Positions 35,730 through 47,738 of a DNA stretch of 64,000 nucleotides are shown here, piece by piece (within the stretch, counting starts at the first letter, position 1; every line of letters starts with the position of its first letter). The translations under genes and the position numbers were made by a program. The stretch spans positions 544,105-608,104 of the forward strand of contig MNCI01003602.1 of assembly GCA_015680685.1 (NCBI GenBank), in the 5' to 3' direction. Origin of the DNA: Gnetum montanum (lineage: Eukaryota > Streptophyta > Gnetopsida > Gnetales > Gnetaceae). Below the pieces are notes generated by a model, which did not search any database, was not told the DNA's origin, and saw only the letters and a program-made list of their open reading frames with translations.

Positions 35730-35871
35730 CAAAATTTTCCTGGAGGCTTTATTATAGCTGTTTCATTGCAAATTGGGTTTTGAAAAAATTCCAAAGTGAT
35801 GTTGGGTTACTAAGGGGTTTGAGGTTCACCTATATCCAACCATACAACTCACTAAGGTGTTATGCATGATC
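35730..35871. repeat. Right copy of the direct duplication flanking unit X
   Basis: Counterpart of 32226-32368. From 35811 it is the U5 end of the 3' LTR of element H, which here continues intact. It begins one base after the ambiguous base at 35729. Confidence 0.9.
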
Positions 35872-36651
35872 CAATTAAATTCCATGGACCTATAGTTCTC
35901 TAGTATACTAGTTTCTCTAGGAAGTGAAATAAGCACTGAGAACATTTGTTGTCTTCCTAATTACACTTGCGAGGATCCAGTGTATGGTTTAAGTGTAATT
36001 GAGGTATATGATTTTTCTTGTTTTATATTTTATAGATTTGATTGCCTACAGCAAGAATGAAGAGTAGAGAAATTTAAAATCTAATTCATTATTACCTATC
36101 TAGCCTAACACAAGTAACCGTCCCACTTTCCTGGACACATCCTGAACACATATAGTGTTGTTGGGCTACCAAACATTAAGTGTTGCTAGGTTGCCAAGTA
36201 CTATATGTATGCTCGAAGTGGTCGTGCTTATGTTCATTAACTACTGGAAAATAATTACTCAATTTGAAATGCAGTAAAGTAAGATGCATAAATGTAAAGT
36301 GCATTAAAGAAACATTAATCCATTCTTAGTGCTACAAGGATTCTCAAAAGAGTTCATTTTATTCCCATCACATTGCTATGCTTAGGTACATTAGTGTTCA
36401 AACAAAGAACTATACACACTTAGACTCCTTCTGTGGGCACTTAGAAAATATTCTAACTTTGAGGAAAATAAACTACAAGAGCTTTGCTACTCTAGCTAAA
36501 AACTAACATGAAAACTATGCATCAAAACTAGAGCCCAAGTGCTATATTTATAGGCTAGTGTATATACCCTGACATTGGATACCCAATGTCATAGCTAGAC
36601 CTCAATGTTGCATACCCAATGTTGTGGCGATTGAAAAATAGTGATTCATCA
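35811..36651 (-). repeat. 3' LTR of element H
   Basis: Minus strand TGATGAATCACT...; the far end is mutated (TAAGGGG where others have TGATGAG). U3 contains TGACATTGG-ATAC-CCAATGTCA (36570-36591), a perfect 9-bp-arm palindrome next to a second CCAATGTTG word. The TATA box lies in CCTATAAATATAGCAC (about 36543-36556). R/U5 contains ATAAAATGAACTC and the GGCTAGATAGG block. Confidence 0.9.
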
Positions 36652-38690
36652 TACCCCTAGGATTGAATAAAAACTCATCCTTGAGTGTAGAAGAGGAGGA
36701 ACAAGTTCTTTACAAAAATATTGGGCAGGTATGGGATTATTAACTAATATACAAACTAACTCAAATGGAATAATAGACTTTGAGTGCCCAAGTATACAGA
36801 GATAAAATTTTTACAAAATTGGATGTTCATAATAGGAGAAGTGAACACCCTAGATAACATTGACATCCAACACCTCTTGATAGTAGAAGAATGAGAGAGA
36901 AGAGATCCAAAAATCATGAATGATCCTCATTGTATGATATTGTTGCATCATCCTTGGTGAAGATAGTCCTGCTTCTAGTCCATGCTTCCCATTGCAATCA
37001 CAATAGAAACATGAATTAGTATGTAATGTGTAATACATAACTATTAAATGCCTTGTCTTGTTGGTGGTTATACTCGGCTAGGTTGTGATTGTGTTAGATT
37101 GATCACTTTAGTAGTGTTAGCAGGAAGGTTGACAAATAGGGTAAAATAGATAAGCAATTCATAAAATTTGAAAAAGTTCAACACAAGGAAAATGTTTGAA
37201 GAGGGTGTAAGAATTCACAACAATAAAAAGGAAAGTTCACTGAAAGATGTTATGAAGATGTGCACCATTGGATGTCACTAATAGGGTAAACAAAAAGAAT
37301 TTAATTGTAAGAGTTTCTAAGGGTAAAGAACTTAACTAACCTAACCAAAAAATATGCAAGTGGGTCCTTCCCAAAGTAGGCATAGGCCTTTTATTCCCTT
37401 TCATAACTTCAAAGAAAAGAGTATGTGAGCTCCATGGATGATTAATAGTTACAGAAGGTTAAGTGAAAAAATTTCAAAGAAACTAACTAAGAATTTTGAC
37501 ACATCAAACTAGGACATTAAACTAGAACATGAAATCAGTAGTGAGGTGAGATATAGAAAGCATAGATGGATGAGAAACAGAGTGGAATGGAGTTCCTAAT
37601 TAAGGTCACATGAAACCCCTTGTTGATTTTGTGGTTAAATGACTTGATAGGATCCATCCTTAATCTAGACCAAAACCAACCATGTTCAATGACTTCGCAT
37701 AATCATTCTAAGACCAATCCATCCCTTGAGACATAAGCATGCTCCCACAGAATAACCATCATTATTTATTAGAGAAGAAGTAGAAAGTGAGGAAGTTAGA
37801 GGGGATGAGTCCCATAATTAGTTTTTGTAGCCGATTTATTTTTTCTAAGGGGTGTGCTTTGAATTCCCATTGTTTTTTTTTCTTTTTTTTTTTGAAATGG
37901 AAACCACACCATGCAAAGACACATGCATTTATTTTGTCCAAGGTGTGTACTTTGAATCCTCATTATTTTTCTTTGATGAGAAGCACATCATGCAAGGACA
38001 CATGCATTTATTTTTTCCAAGGGCCGTGCTTTGAATTCTCATCATTTTTTTTCTAATGAGAACCACACCATGTAAGAACTTATTCAACTTCCTTTATTAG
38101 TCAACACTGAATAGTAAGAAATCCATGAAAACCCACATGCATCCAAGCAAATAGAAAGGCACAAAGAATACTAAATCCCCTTGAAGCCACACTCTATTTA
38201 AGCCTTTGAATTCTTCCCAATTCTAAAAACTACCAAAGTCACAAATTTATTAAATTTTTATTAATGAAAAAGGGACTACACATTTCCAAAATAAGGAAAA
38301 CCATAGAGTTTGTAGATGGGTGGATGTTGTGGATCCATTGCCTATTACATGAAAAAAAATCATGTCCTAATCATCTATAATCAAATTCAAAGCCAGAAAC
38401 TAGACACCAACAATCAAATAACAAAAATAGTACATACCACCATCAAGCAACGCATCACTAATGTGCCTAGCACTTATAAACAAAAAGTTAGAAAATCACA
38501 CCGAATAAAATAAAAGAAAATATAAAAGAAAGTGTAAAATATTCAAGAAATAGCACATGTACTAATGATGGCATAAAATAAAAATTAGAAAATATTAAAT
38601 ATATAAAAAAAATATGCAAAATAGAAAATGTGTAAAATAAAAAAGTTGAAAAACTGAGTTACTTATATGGTTAGTATGGTTGGCCATCTC
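36652..38690 (-). other. 3' noncoding region of element H with decayed intron-like segment
   Basis: Equivalent to 2160-4121 of A. The segment 36992-37051 (60 nt) aligns with the intron-like segments of A and C and keeps TACTAAT, but donor GT is GC and acceptor AG is AA here. The T-rich array after integrase is at 38490-38660. Three copies of a GCAAGGACACATGCATTTA-like segment (37890-38060) form a short tandem expansion. No env-like frame was found. Confidence 0.7.
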
Positions 38691-38699
38691 CCCCATGAC

Positions 38700-41640
38700 T
38701 AAGTTGAAAGGAGAAGATATGAAATATTGAGCATGGTTGTCCATCTAATGAGGCTTTTGTTGTGCTTGTTGGCTTATGCTCATGGAAAGGTTTAATTTTT
38801 TGGATGTTGATCAACTGTTTCTTATTTGGGCTCTCAGGCTTGTGGATCATCAAAACCCTAGAAGAAAAAGTCTTGTAAATGATATTTGAAGCTTAGTTCA
38901 TTGAGGTATGTATGTGGGGTTCTAGTAGAGAACCTTATCTCCTAGTTGAAATTTGTCTTTTCTAATTTTTAAGTCATGATACTTTTTTTTGTAGGCTTTG
39001 TGCAACTCATTAGATGATAGGGCTACTAATTAGTTTTTATCTAGTAGGTTGAGATTCATTAGTTTTTCTTTTGGGGCTAAACTTAAGTCAAGGTCAAGGT
39101 CACAAGCTGTTGAAAGTGTATAGAGTTTGGATTGAATAGGAAGTATTGGTAATTTTTCATACACAAGCTCATAGGGAGAGTAGCCTATTGGAAGTTTCCA
39201 TGTTGAGCAGTAGGCCCAAAAGGCATCATTGAGTTTTGTGCTCCAGTATTTCCTATACTTGTTAACAATTCTTGTGATTTCCTATTGGTAACCTTAGCTT
39301 AACCATTAGCTTGGGGATGGTAAGGTGTTATGAGTTTATGTTCAAATCCCAAGCATTACATGATCTTCCCAAAGGTAGTGCTTATAAAGTGAGTTCCATT
39401 ATCAGAAATTAATGCACTTGGCATACCAAACCTATTTACAAAATTGTTTTGTACAAATTGAGTAGTAGTAGAATATGTATAGTCAATGATAGCTATTACT
39501 TCTATCTATTTTGTATAATATTCAATAGTGACTATGATGTATGCCTTTTCATTTGACATGGACATGATGGGACCCATGAAATCAATTCCTTAGATGTTAA
39601 AGGATTCTAGTGGTTGAATCCCTTGTTGAGGTCCCTCCATTTGAGTAGTCATTTCATCATCTCATTGGTATCATTCACAAGAGTGGACATAATGGTGATC
39701 ATCCCTAATGATTATAGGCCAATGGTACCCTACCATTAGGATTTTAATGGTCATGCATCTCCTAGCATAGTGTCCTCCACAAGGACCTTCATGATCATCT
39801 TGGAGAACATGTAGTTGATCAGCATTAGGGACACACCAGTGAACCAGGTCATCAATGCACACCTTGTAGAGGTGCCCATTGATTTGCATGAAGTTATTCA
39901 CCTAGTAAAGAAAGTACTGTTTCTTTTGGTGATCCAATCCTTATGGAATCTCCAAAGTGATAAGATAGGTGAGAATGCCATTATACCATTTAGGCTCATT
40001 GGGAAATTGTTTAGTTATAGCCCTAGTAAAAGGAGTTCATTAGGAAACATATTAGATAGTGGATCTTCTTCCTCTTTATCATCTCATCACAATCAAGACA
40101 AGTAATCAGTGACCATATTCTCAGTGCTTTTTCAATCTATCATTGTAAGATCAAATTTCTATAAGATCACTAGCCATCATATGACACGGGGGCTCACCGT
40201 TGGCTTGTTCATTAGGAAGTGGATGGCACTATGATCTATGTGCACAAATATCTTATATCCAAGCACATAATGCTTGAAATTCTCTAGAGAAAACACCACT
40301 ACCATCAATTCTTTCTCTGTGGTGGTGTAGTTCAGTTATGCACCCATAATGCTTTGGCTCGCACAATGGATGTAGCATGGACATTTTTTGTCATATAAAT
40401 GTGTCAATAGCATTCCCAAGGAATAATTTGATGCATCTATCATGATATGAAATGGCCTAGTCTAGTTAAGTGCTTGTAGATTTGGAGTTTTCACAAGTTT
40501 CTATTTTAGTTGTTGGAACACTTTTTCACATTCCATAGTCCAAACAAAAAAGAGCATCTTTGTTTGTTAGCTCCACCAATAGTTTTGCGATCTTAAAGAA
40601 ATTTCCTATAAATCATTAGTAGTAGCTAGTATGTCCAAGGAATGACCAAACATCTTTAATAGTTTCTAGATGGTGGGTTATTCCTTGGATGACCCTTAAT
40701 TTCTTAGGATCTACTACAATTCTTGCTTGTGATATTTTATGCCCTACTACAATGCCTTCTTGGACCATTAAGTGAGTTTTCTACCAATTGAGCCATAAGT
40801 TGGTTTTAACACATCATTTTAGCACTTGCTTAAGGAAATCCAGGACTTACTCAAATGTAGCTCCATAAGTAGAGAAGTCATCCATGAAAACTTCCATACC
40901 ACTATCGATTTGTTGTTGAAAAATGCTCAAGACTAGGCATTGGAATATAGTAGGAGCATTGTATAAACCAAATGACATCTTGAAATATGCAAAATTCCTC
41001 TAGGGACTTGTGAATGTTGTCTTTGCTTAGGCTTTTGATGCAATTTGAATTTGGGTATAGGCACCATAACCATCTAGAAAGCTATAGTAGTAATGCCTAG
41101 ATATTGTGTTGAGCACCTAGTTAACAAATGGCAACAGAAAATGATCTTTGAATGTTACCATATTTAGTAGTTGAAAGTCAATGTAGACCTAGCACTTGCC
41201 ACATGTATTTGACACAATTATGAGTGGACTAACCTTCTCACTATTTGCAATGGGATGAATGAACCCTACCTTGAGTAGTTGTTCGATTTTATCCTTGACG
41301 ATTTGCTTTAGCTTGAGGTTCAATCATCTCTATGGCTATCTTTTTGACTTCATGGCTAGGTCGGTGTAGATGCGATGTTGGCATATCCTAAGATCAATCC
41401 CTGTGAGTTTAGGATATGACCAAGCAAAAGCTACTGACCATTTTTCAACTTCCTTCACTAGCATTGTTTTCTACTCTGGATCAAGATTTACATTGATTAT
41501 AACCAGCTTACCATTTTTTAGAAACACATATTCCATTCTAGCTGGTAGCATTTTTAGTTCAAGGGGATTTTATTTAAAATTTTCAAGAATTTTCAACTCT
41601 TCCTAGTAAGTATCATCATTTGTATCATCAGAGAGTTGGT
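38700..41640 (-). pseudogene. pol: Broken pol of element H: RT, RNase H, integrase
   Basis: On the minus strand, RT (40600-41330) keeps GMEVFMDDFSTYG, so the FMDD catalytic box is intact here. RNase H is at 39950-40560. Integrase (38690-39900) keeps the zinc-binding DDHEGPCGGHYARRC and DDHHYVHSCE region and ALISDNDNGTHF-like second Asp (39400), but the first catalytic Asp is Glu (IEYYTK) and the Glu block reads AKVTNRK. The C-terminal part (38700-39000) has KKQLINIQKIKPFHEHKP. It has many stops, fewer than in A. Confidence 0.87.
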
Positions 41641-41860
41641 GATAAACTTGCTTGAGTTCATCCATGCTCGTGACATATGCACATGTTAGGCTCTTAGTTG
41701 GTTTTATGCAAAGTGTGCTACTTTCAAAATCAGTGTTCAGCCACTGGGTACCTTTTTATTTTGTGGCTGCTACATGCAAACACCTTTGGATTTCTACTTC
41801 TGGTGCACACTACTTGCATGTAGAGATAGATGCTTGCTTTATGGCCTAGAGTTTCTACAC

Positions 41861-42320
41861 TTAATTACACCTTGTATCATTGTACGTGATGCATGGAACT
41901 CTCTTTTTCTCAATCTTTTTGAATGAATTTTCTTTATATATTTCTAAGGAAAGATCTTTGATGTCCATTCTTGCATCAATAGTGCTCAGCCATGCCCTTC
42001 CCATGTTGATTGGAAAATCCCCTTTGTAGTTCTCCACTTTGATTACCAAGAAATCAGTAGGATAAGGCCACCCATAGACAACTGTCACAATGTCTTCTAC
42101 TAGTGTGAATGGAATAGTGATGGATTGGTTTGATAATTCTAATATGATGTTTCTCTTCTTAAGAAGAGGTAGGTTCCATGTAGTGTACATCTCATGAGAA
42201 ATTAAATTAACACTAGAACCTGAATCAAGAAGAGCCTTTCACGATTCATTCCCAGCAATCTACAAATAAATTAGAGGATTTCCAATATCAACTAATTTTC
42301 TAGAAAGGTTTCTAGCATGG
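41861..42320 (-). pseudogene. Aspartic protease of element H with gag tail
   Basis: The open frame 42190-41861 starts at MYTTWNLPLLKKRNI and carries SNQSITIPFTLVEDIVTVVY and FPINMGRAWLST. Upstream, 42190-42300, the frame shows NPLIYL and ALLDSGSSVNLISHE, so Asp-Ser-Gly is intact. The remaining gag tail ends near 42480. It is the best-preserved protease of the five copies. Confidence 0.8.
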
Positions 42321-42528
42321 ATCCAATCAAATACAGTATGAGTAAGCATTATAGTATGGATCCTAGGCACATTTTGGTTTAAAGGGGACTTGAAGGTGTG
42401 TGATACAGATGAAGATGTAAGAGTAGGGTTTTTAACCATAGGTGTAATTGAGGGATTAGGTGGACTATAAGGTCAAAAGAAGGTCTTTTCTTTAATCAAG
42501 TGTTCGACCCATCTGATTGGTTAACCAA

Positions 42529-43347
42529 TGATGAGTGATGAGGTATTCCTATGTTCAACCATACAAATATGAACGTACACATATGATTCGGTTGAATTCC
42601 AAGGACTAAGTGCTTATGCACCTTTACAAAACCCAGATGGGTTAGTCAATCATTGTCTTCCCAAGTTTACTTGTATAGCGTGATTGTATGGTTAAGTAAA
42701 CTTGAGGTATATAATTTTTATGTATTTTTATATTTTATGTCATGGTGCTACAAAGGGAGAAGTGAACTAATTAAGTAACTAATTTAATTTAACTAATCGA
42801 CTATGCTCTAACTAGTCCTAACATTAGCATCCGTTCCCACTTGCCATACACATCTTGAACCAGTGCAACACTACTGGGATTACCAAACGCTAATCGTTGC
42901 TGGGTTACCAAGTGTTCCACACATGTTGGAAGTGGTCATATTGAGTGTGGTTACTTGGAGGAGTTAACAAGGAGAGAGAGGGAACATTAATTAACTAAGA
43001 AAAGCATTAAATAACTATAAATAACATTAAATAAGTGATTCTGAATACTGCAAGGTTTATCACAAAGTTCTTTTTTATTTCCAGCCACAAGGTGTTCTTA
43101 GATACACAATGCTCAAATAAAGATCTGTTCGCTTTATGACTCCTACTACGAGCACTCAGAAATAATTTTAACTCTAAGAAGGAGAAAAGGCAAGAGTTGA
43201 AGTAAGGGACTAAGAATAATTAACCAACTATTGCCAAACCAAGTGCACCCAACTCTTATTGATAGGTCATAAGACAAGCCTCGATATCAGATGTCTGATA
43301 TCACTTGGAAGGCTCTGATATCACGTACTCGATATCATGGCTCATCA
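42529..43347 (-). repeat. LTR shared by elements H and I
   Basis: TGATGAGCC...CTCATCA on the minus strand, 819 bp. Its low side faces H's 5' end and its high side faces a polypurine tract (GGGGGTA) and the 3' noncoding region of I. So it is at once the 5' LTR of H and the 3' LTR of I. U3 has GATATCAGA-TG-TCTGATATC (43283-43302) and TGATATC-ACGTACTC-GATATCA (from 43316). Confidence 0.9.
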
Positions 43348-45300
43348 TACCCCCACAACTGAATGAAAACTCATCCTCAATTTCCTTACAAAATATTGGG
43401 AAGGTATGGGATTATTGACTAAATGAGAATTGACAACGATAGGAAATAACAGACTTAAAGTGCCCGGTGAAAAAATCGACAAACATATTACAACATTAGT
43501 GTTCATGCCCTTTTTGGTGAACACTATACATAGATGACATCTAGACCCTCATCCAAAAGCTTGAAGAGAAAGAGAGAGAGAAAAGAAAATGAAGTGTGTT
43601 GCTGCCAATATTAGAAATGTGCACTTCGTTGTCATCCATAGCCACATGACCATACTTGTTCCTTGCATAAATGCTCTAGCTCTAGTCCATCCTGAGTGCT
43701 TCCTCCTATCCCAATCCATTGTTCATGTAATCACCATCTATACACACAACACAGTCACAAATTAGCAAGGATAGATAAGCCATAATGTAGTTGATACCTT
43801 GCCTCAATATAAGTGCATTGGATGGCTTATGGGTATGGTAGATACTAGGTTAGAGGTTTTTAACTAATAACTACCCAAGGTGTAGGGGTGAGATAGGTGA
43901 TTGAATGGAAAAATTTGTGACAGGGCCCCCATGACTAAGAGCAGACCTTCGGTAGCAATAGGGTGGAAAAACTAAAGGAACAATGAAGATGAGGGAATTA
44001 ACAATAGTGAAGCCAATAAAATGGATGCCATGGATGGGGATGAAAAAAGAAATGGTTGATTGCAAAGAATGTCTAAGGGAAAGAACTTAACAATTGCACC
44101 AAAAGGGAATGCCAGTGGGGTCCTCCCCAAAGTAGGCTCATGCCTTTTATGCCTTGACAGACCTACAAACCAAAGAGTCCATAGGCTCTTGGAATGACAT
44201 ATGAAAATAATTGTTAAGAACTTACCCACAAGAGTTTACCAAAGACTAACAATGTATCAACCAAGATATAAACTAATCATAAAATTAGCAATGAGGTGGA
44301 ATATGGGAAGAAATATGAAAGGAGAGGAGGAAATGGAATGAAATCCCAAGAGCAAGGTTGTGTAGAGTCCCTTGTGCATTATGTGGTTAGGGTGACTAAA
44401 TAAAATTCATCCCAAGTCCAGACTCACCAACCACATCTAGTGACCTCACATCAATATATTTGACCAACCCATCCTCATGAAGCAATAAGAATGCGTTCAT
44501 CGAGTCACCATCATTTCAAGGAGAGAAATATAGGAAAGCAGGAAGTGAGAAATGGCGTTAGGTAGAGGGAACCTTCAGGCATGGGTAACATGTCATTCTA
44601 GTTCCATACCTAGTGTTTGCAGCCCATGTTTCTTTATTATGTCTAAGGGGTGTGCTTTGAATTCCCACTAGTTGTTTTTTCTTGCGTGAGAACCACACCA
44701 TGCAAAGACTTATTTAGATTTATTCAACTTCCTAATATTTGGTAAATAGTAGAATGGCAAAAAACCCATGATAAGCATCCAAGTACCCAAGAGAATAGCG
44801 AGCAAAAATGCATAAAATCCCCTTGAAGTCACACCCTTTTCAACCATTGAATCCTTGGTTTGAAGAATACCAAGTCACCAATTCATTAATAAGTTTATTT
44901 AGAAAAAAAGGACAATATAGTTCCAAAGCCAAAGGAGACCACACCATTGAATGGATGAATTGATGATGTGGAATCATTGCCTATTTTATCAAAAGAACGA
45001 TATCTTAGTATCAACATTGAAGATCAAAGGTAAAAACCAAATGTTAGCAATCAACATTATTATAGTCCAACCCACCATCATGAGCACTTATTATATGACG
45101 AATGAAAGTAAATCAAACAAAGAAATAATAAGAATGTGAACGATGGTGTAAAGCAAAAATAAGTAAAATTGAAAAGATGTGTAAAAAAATGTGTAAAGAA
45201 AAATACAAAAAGAGCTGAAGGCTTAGAATGGTTAGCATTGGTGGCCATCTCCCCCATGATTGAGTTGGAAGGAGGATATCTAAAATAGTGAGCAGCGTTG
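43348..45300 (-). other. 3' noncoding region of element I with intron-like segment
   Basis: The layout is that of B: intron-like segment 43738-43797 (60 nt; GGCAAG|GTATCA, GCTAAT, GTGTATAG|ATGG), blocks shared with A around 44110 and 44570-44720, and a short T-rich array (45110-45210) next to the integrase end. It contains an AGAG-rich stretch at 43564-43590. Confidence 0.75.
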
Positions 45301-45339
45301 TCCACCAACAGAGGTAATATGGATACTGGCTATTCTAGG

Positions 45340-45905
45340 CTCATGGAAAGGTTTGGTTTATTGGATGTTGACCAAAAATTTCTTATTCAGGCTCTCAGGT
45401 TTGTAAATCATCATGGCTCCTAAAGGAAAAGTTGTGTGAATAATATAAGGTCCTTCCCATAGCATTTGAAATTTAGTGCATTGTGGCATGTGTGTGGGGT
45501 TCCAATAAAGAACCTTATATCCTTGTTGGTACTTAAATTTTCTAATTTTCAGGTTATGACATTGTTTATTAAAATGTGTGGAGTTACTTTGGCCTTACCA
45601 TTCGCTTGAGGATGGTATGGTGTAGTCAGTTTGTGTTCAACTCCTAAGCGTTGCATCAACTATTGAAAAGTCACACCTACAAAATGTGTGCCATTGTTAG
45701 AAATAAGTGCACAAGGCATGCCAAACTTGATAATGATTTGTTGTTGAAGAAATTGTGCAGTGGTAGATGATGTACAATCTATAACAGTGGCTACTTCTAC
45801 CCATTTTGTGAAATATTCACCGCCAACAACAATGTAGGCTTTTCCATTGGACATTGGTGTAATAGGCCCCATAAAATTAATTCCCCATATGTCAAATATC
45901 TTGGC
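45340..45905 (-). pseudogene. pol: Integrase core and C-terminus of element I (downstream of unit Y)
   Basis: The open part 45920-45660 reads IFDIWGINFMGPITPMSNGK, with the first catalytic position as GGEYFTKW (Asp to Glu) and the second as ISNNGTHF (Asp to Asn). Near 45560-45600 a deletion joins the Glu-containing block directly to the C-terminal region. The rest keeps FKYQQGYKVLYWNPTHMPQ. Confidence 0.82.
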
Positions 45906-45917
45906 TAACTTCTCTCC

Positions 45918-46150
45918 CAAGTAAGGAAGTTATAACTTGCCCAAAAAGTTAGGAGATATTACTTGCCCAACAAGTTAGGAAGTTGTAACTTATACATGAA
46001 GTTAGGAGAAAATCATGCTAACATTGGCATGTGTTTTTGGTGATTTAAAATTAGCTACAATTATCATGGAATTTTATAATCTTCCATATGAATTAAAATG
46101 GATACTAACTAAATATCCTCCTTATATATGATGTTACAAAAATATCCCAA
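45918..46150 (-). repeat. U3-like tandem repeats of unit Y
   Basis: About four units of 24-27 bp built on AAGTTAGGA and TAACTTGCCCAA lie at 45918-46010. They are followed by AATTAGCTACAATTATCAT, CTTCCATATGAATTAAAA and GATGTTACAAAAATATC, which align with 33590-33700 in X. In both units this block borders the captured gene fragments. Confidence 0.55.
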
Positions 46151-46589
46151 AAATTTATTTTCTCTTTTTCAATAATAATAATAATTTTATCAAAGATGGA
46201 GTTGGAGGACATTGGTCATCCCAACATGCTATTCCATTGCACCTGCAACTACACTTTGGGACTGGTTTTGGTCATGAAATCTTTTGAATTTGCTGGAGTT
46301 GATTTTCCTCTTCTTTGATAGATTTTATTTTCACAACCTTCGGCATATATGCTGATCACCTATAGTGAATAAATTATTATTTTTACCATATATTTCTCCA
46401 GGAATTAGGCGTCATTGTGTAGGTGGGACAGGTGCCGGATCAAGGGTTTGTAAACTGTCATGTTGTGAGGGATAAGAGGTGATGCATAGGCGTAGTAGGC
46501 TCCATCACTGTCGTTGCCATAACTAACATTATGGATGGCCATCCACATGCTGCCACATCATCCACCTCATACGCCTATTATTGTCAGTG

Positions 46590-47318
46590 TTTTTCCATTT
46601 GAAAGGTACTATAACGATCTGCCATCTTTGGAACTTGGCTATCTTGCAAATTTCTATTTGTGCTGGAAATGGTAGCTGTAGTAATCCATGTGCTATACTG
46701 TGGCCCTGGCATTGGTGGGGAGTCCAGACGCTGGGTGGTGTCTTTTGTGTTTGCCTTCAGATGCTCGATAATAGAGGATCCACTCATACATTTTCAAATT
46801 GGGATTCGAGGTCTGCAAATCCCTGCAATCCGACAGGAATTGTTTGCTCGGGTGGAGATTTCAAAAGAGCTATTGCTGGCTCTCGAGGAGGTCACTGTGA
46901 AGCCGAGAGGGCCGTGCTTGCTGGTGGCCATGGTTTTGACAGGATTTTTGGCCTCCTGCAACTACCCTTACATGTAGTATTTCAGTAGCATGTGGTACTG
47001 CACTATCTCTATCTTCTCCATTTCTGTGAGTGAGTTTAGCATGGCCTCCTTTAGGTCTGCGAAGGCATCGTCGGAGGGAGCCAGGATGGTCATTCCCTAC
47101 GAATCCACGGGTAAGTCCATCTAAATCTAGTGAATGGACTGCATGCTCTTTGTTAGATTTATGAACATGTTGCATCTTGTCTACTCTATAATCTTCATCG
47201 CTGTCGTCGTGCTCACTTCTGACGATGCCATCGGTGCAGTCACTCCTGGTGTCGCCAGCAGCCCCATGAACACCATCACCAACATTAGTGGTGCCAAGAA
47301 TATCATGGATGTGTCCAT
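46590..47318 (-). pseudogene. Fasciclin-like arabinogalactan protein fragment (FAS1 domain)
   Basis: The minus-strand ATG at 47318 opens MDTSMIFLAPLMLVMVFMG, a signal-peptide-like stretch (basic start absent, hydrophobic core clear, APMASS after it). Further on, about 47095-46975 reads TILAPSDDAFADLKEAMLNS then LTEMEKIEIVQYHMLLKYY, the conserved start of a FAS1 domain (H1 box and following helix). After that come NPVKTMATSKHGPLGFTVTS and ISTRANNS, resembling the middle of the domain. Stops and frame changes lie between blocks. Intact proteins of this type are GPI-anchored cell-wall/plasma-membrane adhesion proteoglycans. Confidence 0.75.
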
Positions 47319-47402
47319 GGTAATGGTAATCAAGATTCTAATTATAATGATAGTTACAGAGACTGAAGAGGAACAAACTTTTTTTATATTATTTTTTATG
47401 TA

Positions 47403-47738
47403 CTAGGTGCTTCCCTGCTGCTGTTTGGGTGCAATGTGTTGTATGACCAACAAATATTTCTGAGCGGTGCCGTGAACGAGAACTTGTCTGGCCTTGAGCA
47501 CTTTGTAAGCCACTGGAACCATGGATGTGAAGGAATAATACTTTTTCCTTTTTTTTAATCGCTCAATTACCATCGGCTGAAGCCCTTTCCATTTTTCTTT
47601 TGAAATGTTGTGCGAATGCTGAACCATTTGCTTCCAGTAATACCACGTTTCCTCAGGAATAATTTGGCACTTTAATTTTGTATCCCAAGAAGGTCTCAAC
47701 ATCATTTTATTTAATAGTGAATAACTTCTCCAAAACAT
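47403..47738 (-). pseudogene. Open gene-like fragment of unknown identity in unit Y
   Basis: A 111-codon minus-strand frame without stops includes IIPEETWYYWKQMVQHSHNI and VPVAYKVLKARQVLVHGTAQ. It lies upstream of the fasciclin fragment on the same strand. A weak likeness to the QVVAG region of plant cystatins (QVLVHGT) was considered, but the spacing is off, so no family is assigned. An intact short frame among decayed neighbours may be chance. Confidence 0.35.

Larger units (their letters stand above)
35811..43347 (-). mobile_element. Element H: Athila-like copy with protease and pol, gag deleted
   Basis: From low to high: 3' LTR (35811-36651), noncoding region, integrase, RNase H, RT, protease, a short gag tail and an LTR (42529-43347) that also serves element I. 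Most of gag is missing: only about 250 bp lie between protease and the LTR. The site where the PBS should be (minus TTGGTTAACCAATCAGATGG) keeps only the first four bases of the usual sequence. Left flank GTTAC may be the target duplication; the right copy is not available because of the tandem join. Confidence 0.88.

Noticed and set aside
46581-46988. Plus-strand frame of 135 codons
   Set aside because: It is antisense to the fasciclin-like fragment, whose FAS1 motifs are clear on the minus strand.
47403-47738. Cystatin-like QVLVHGT motif
   Set aside because: The spacing of the Q-x-V-x-G motif does not fit and other cystatin landmarks are missing.
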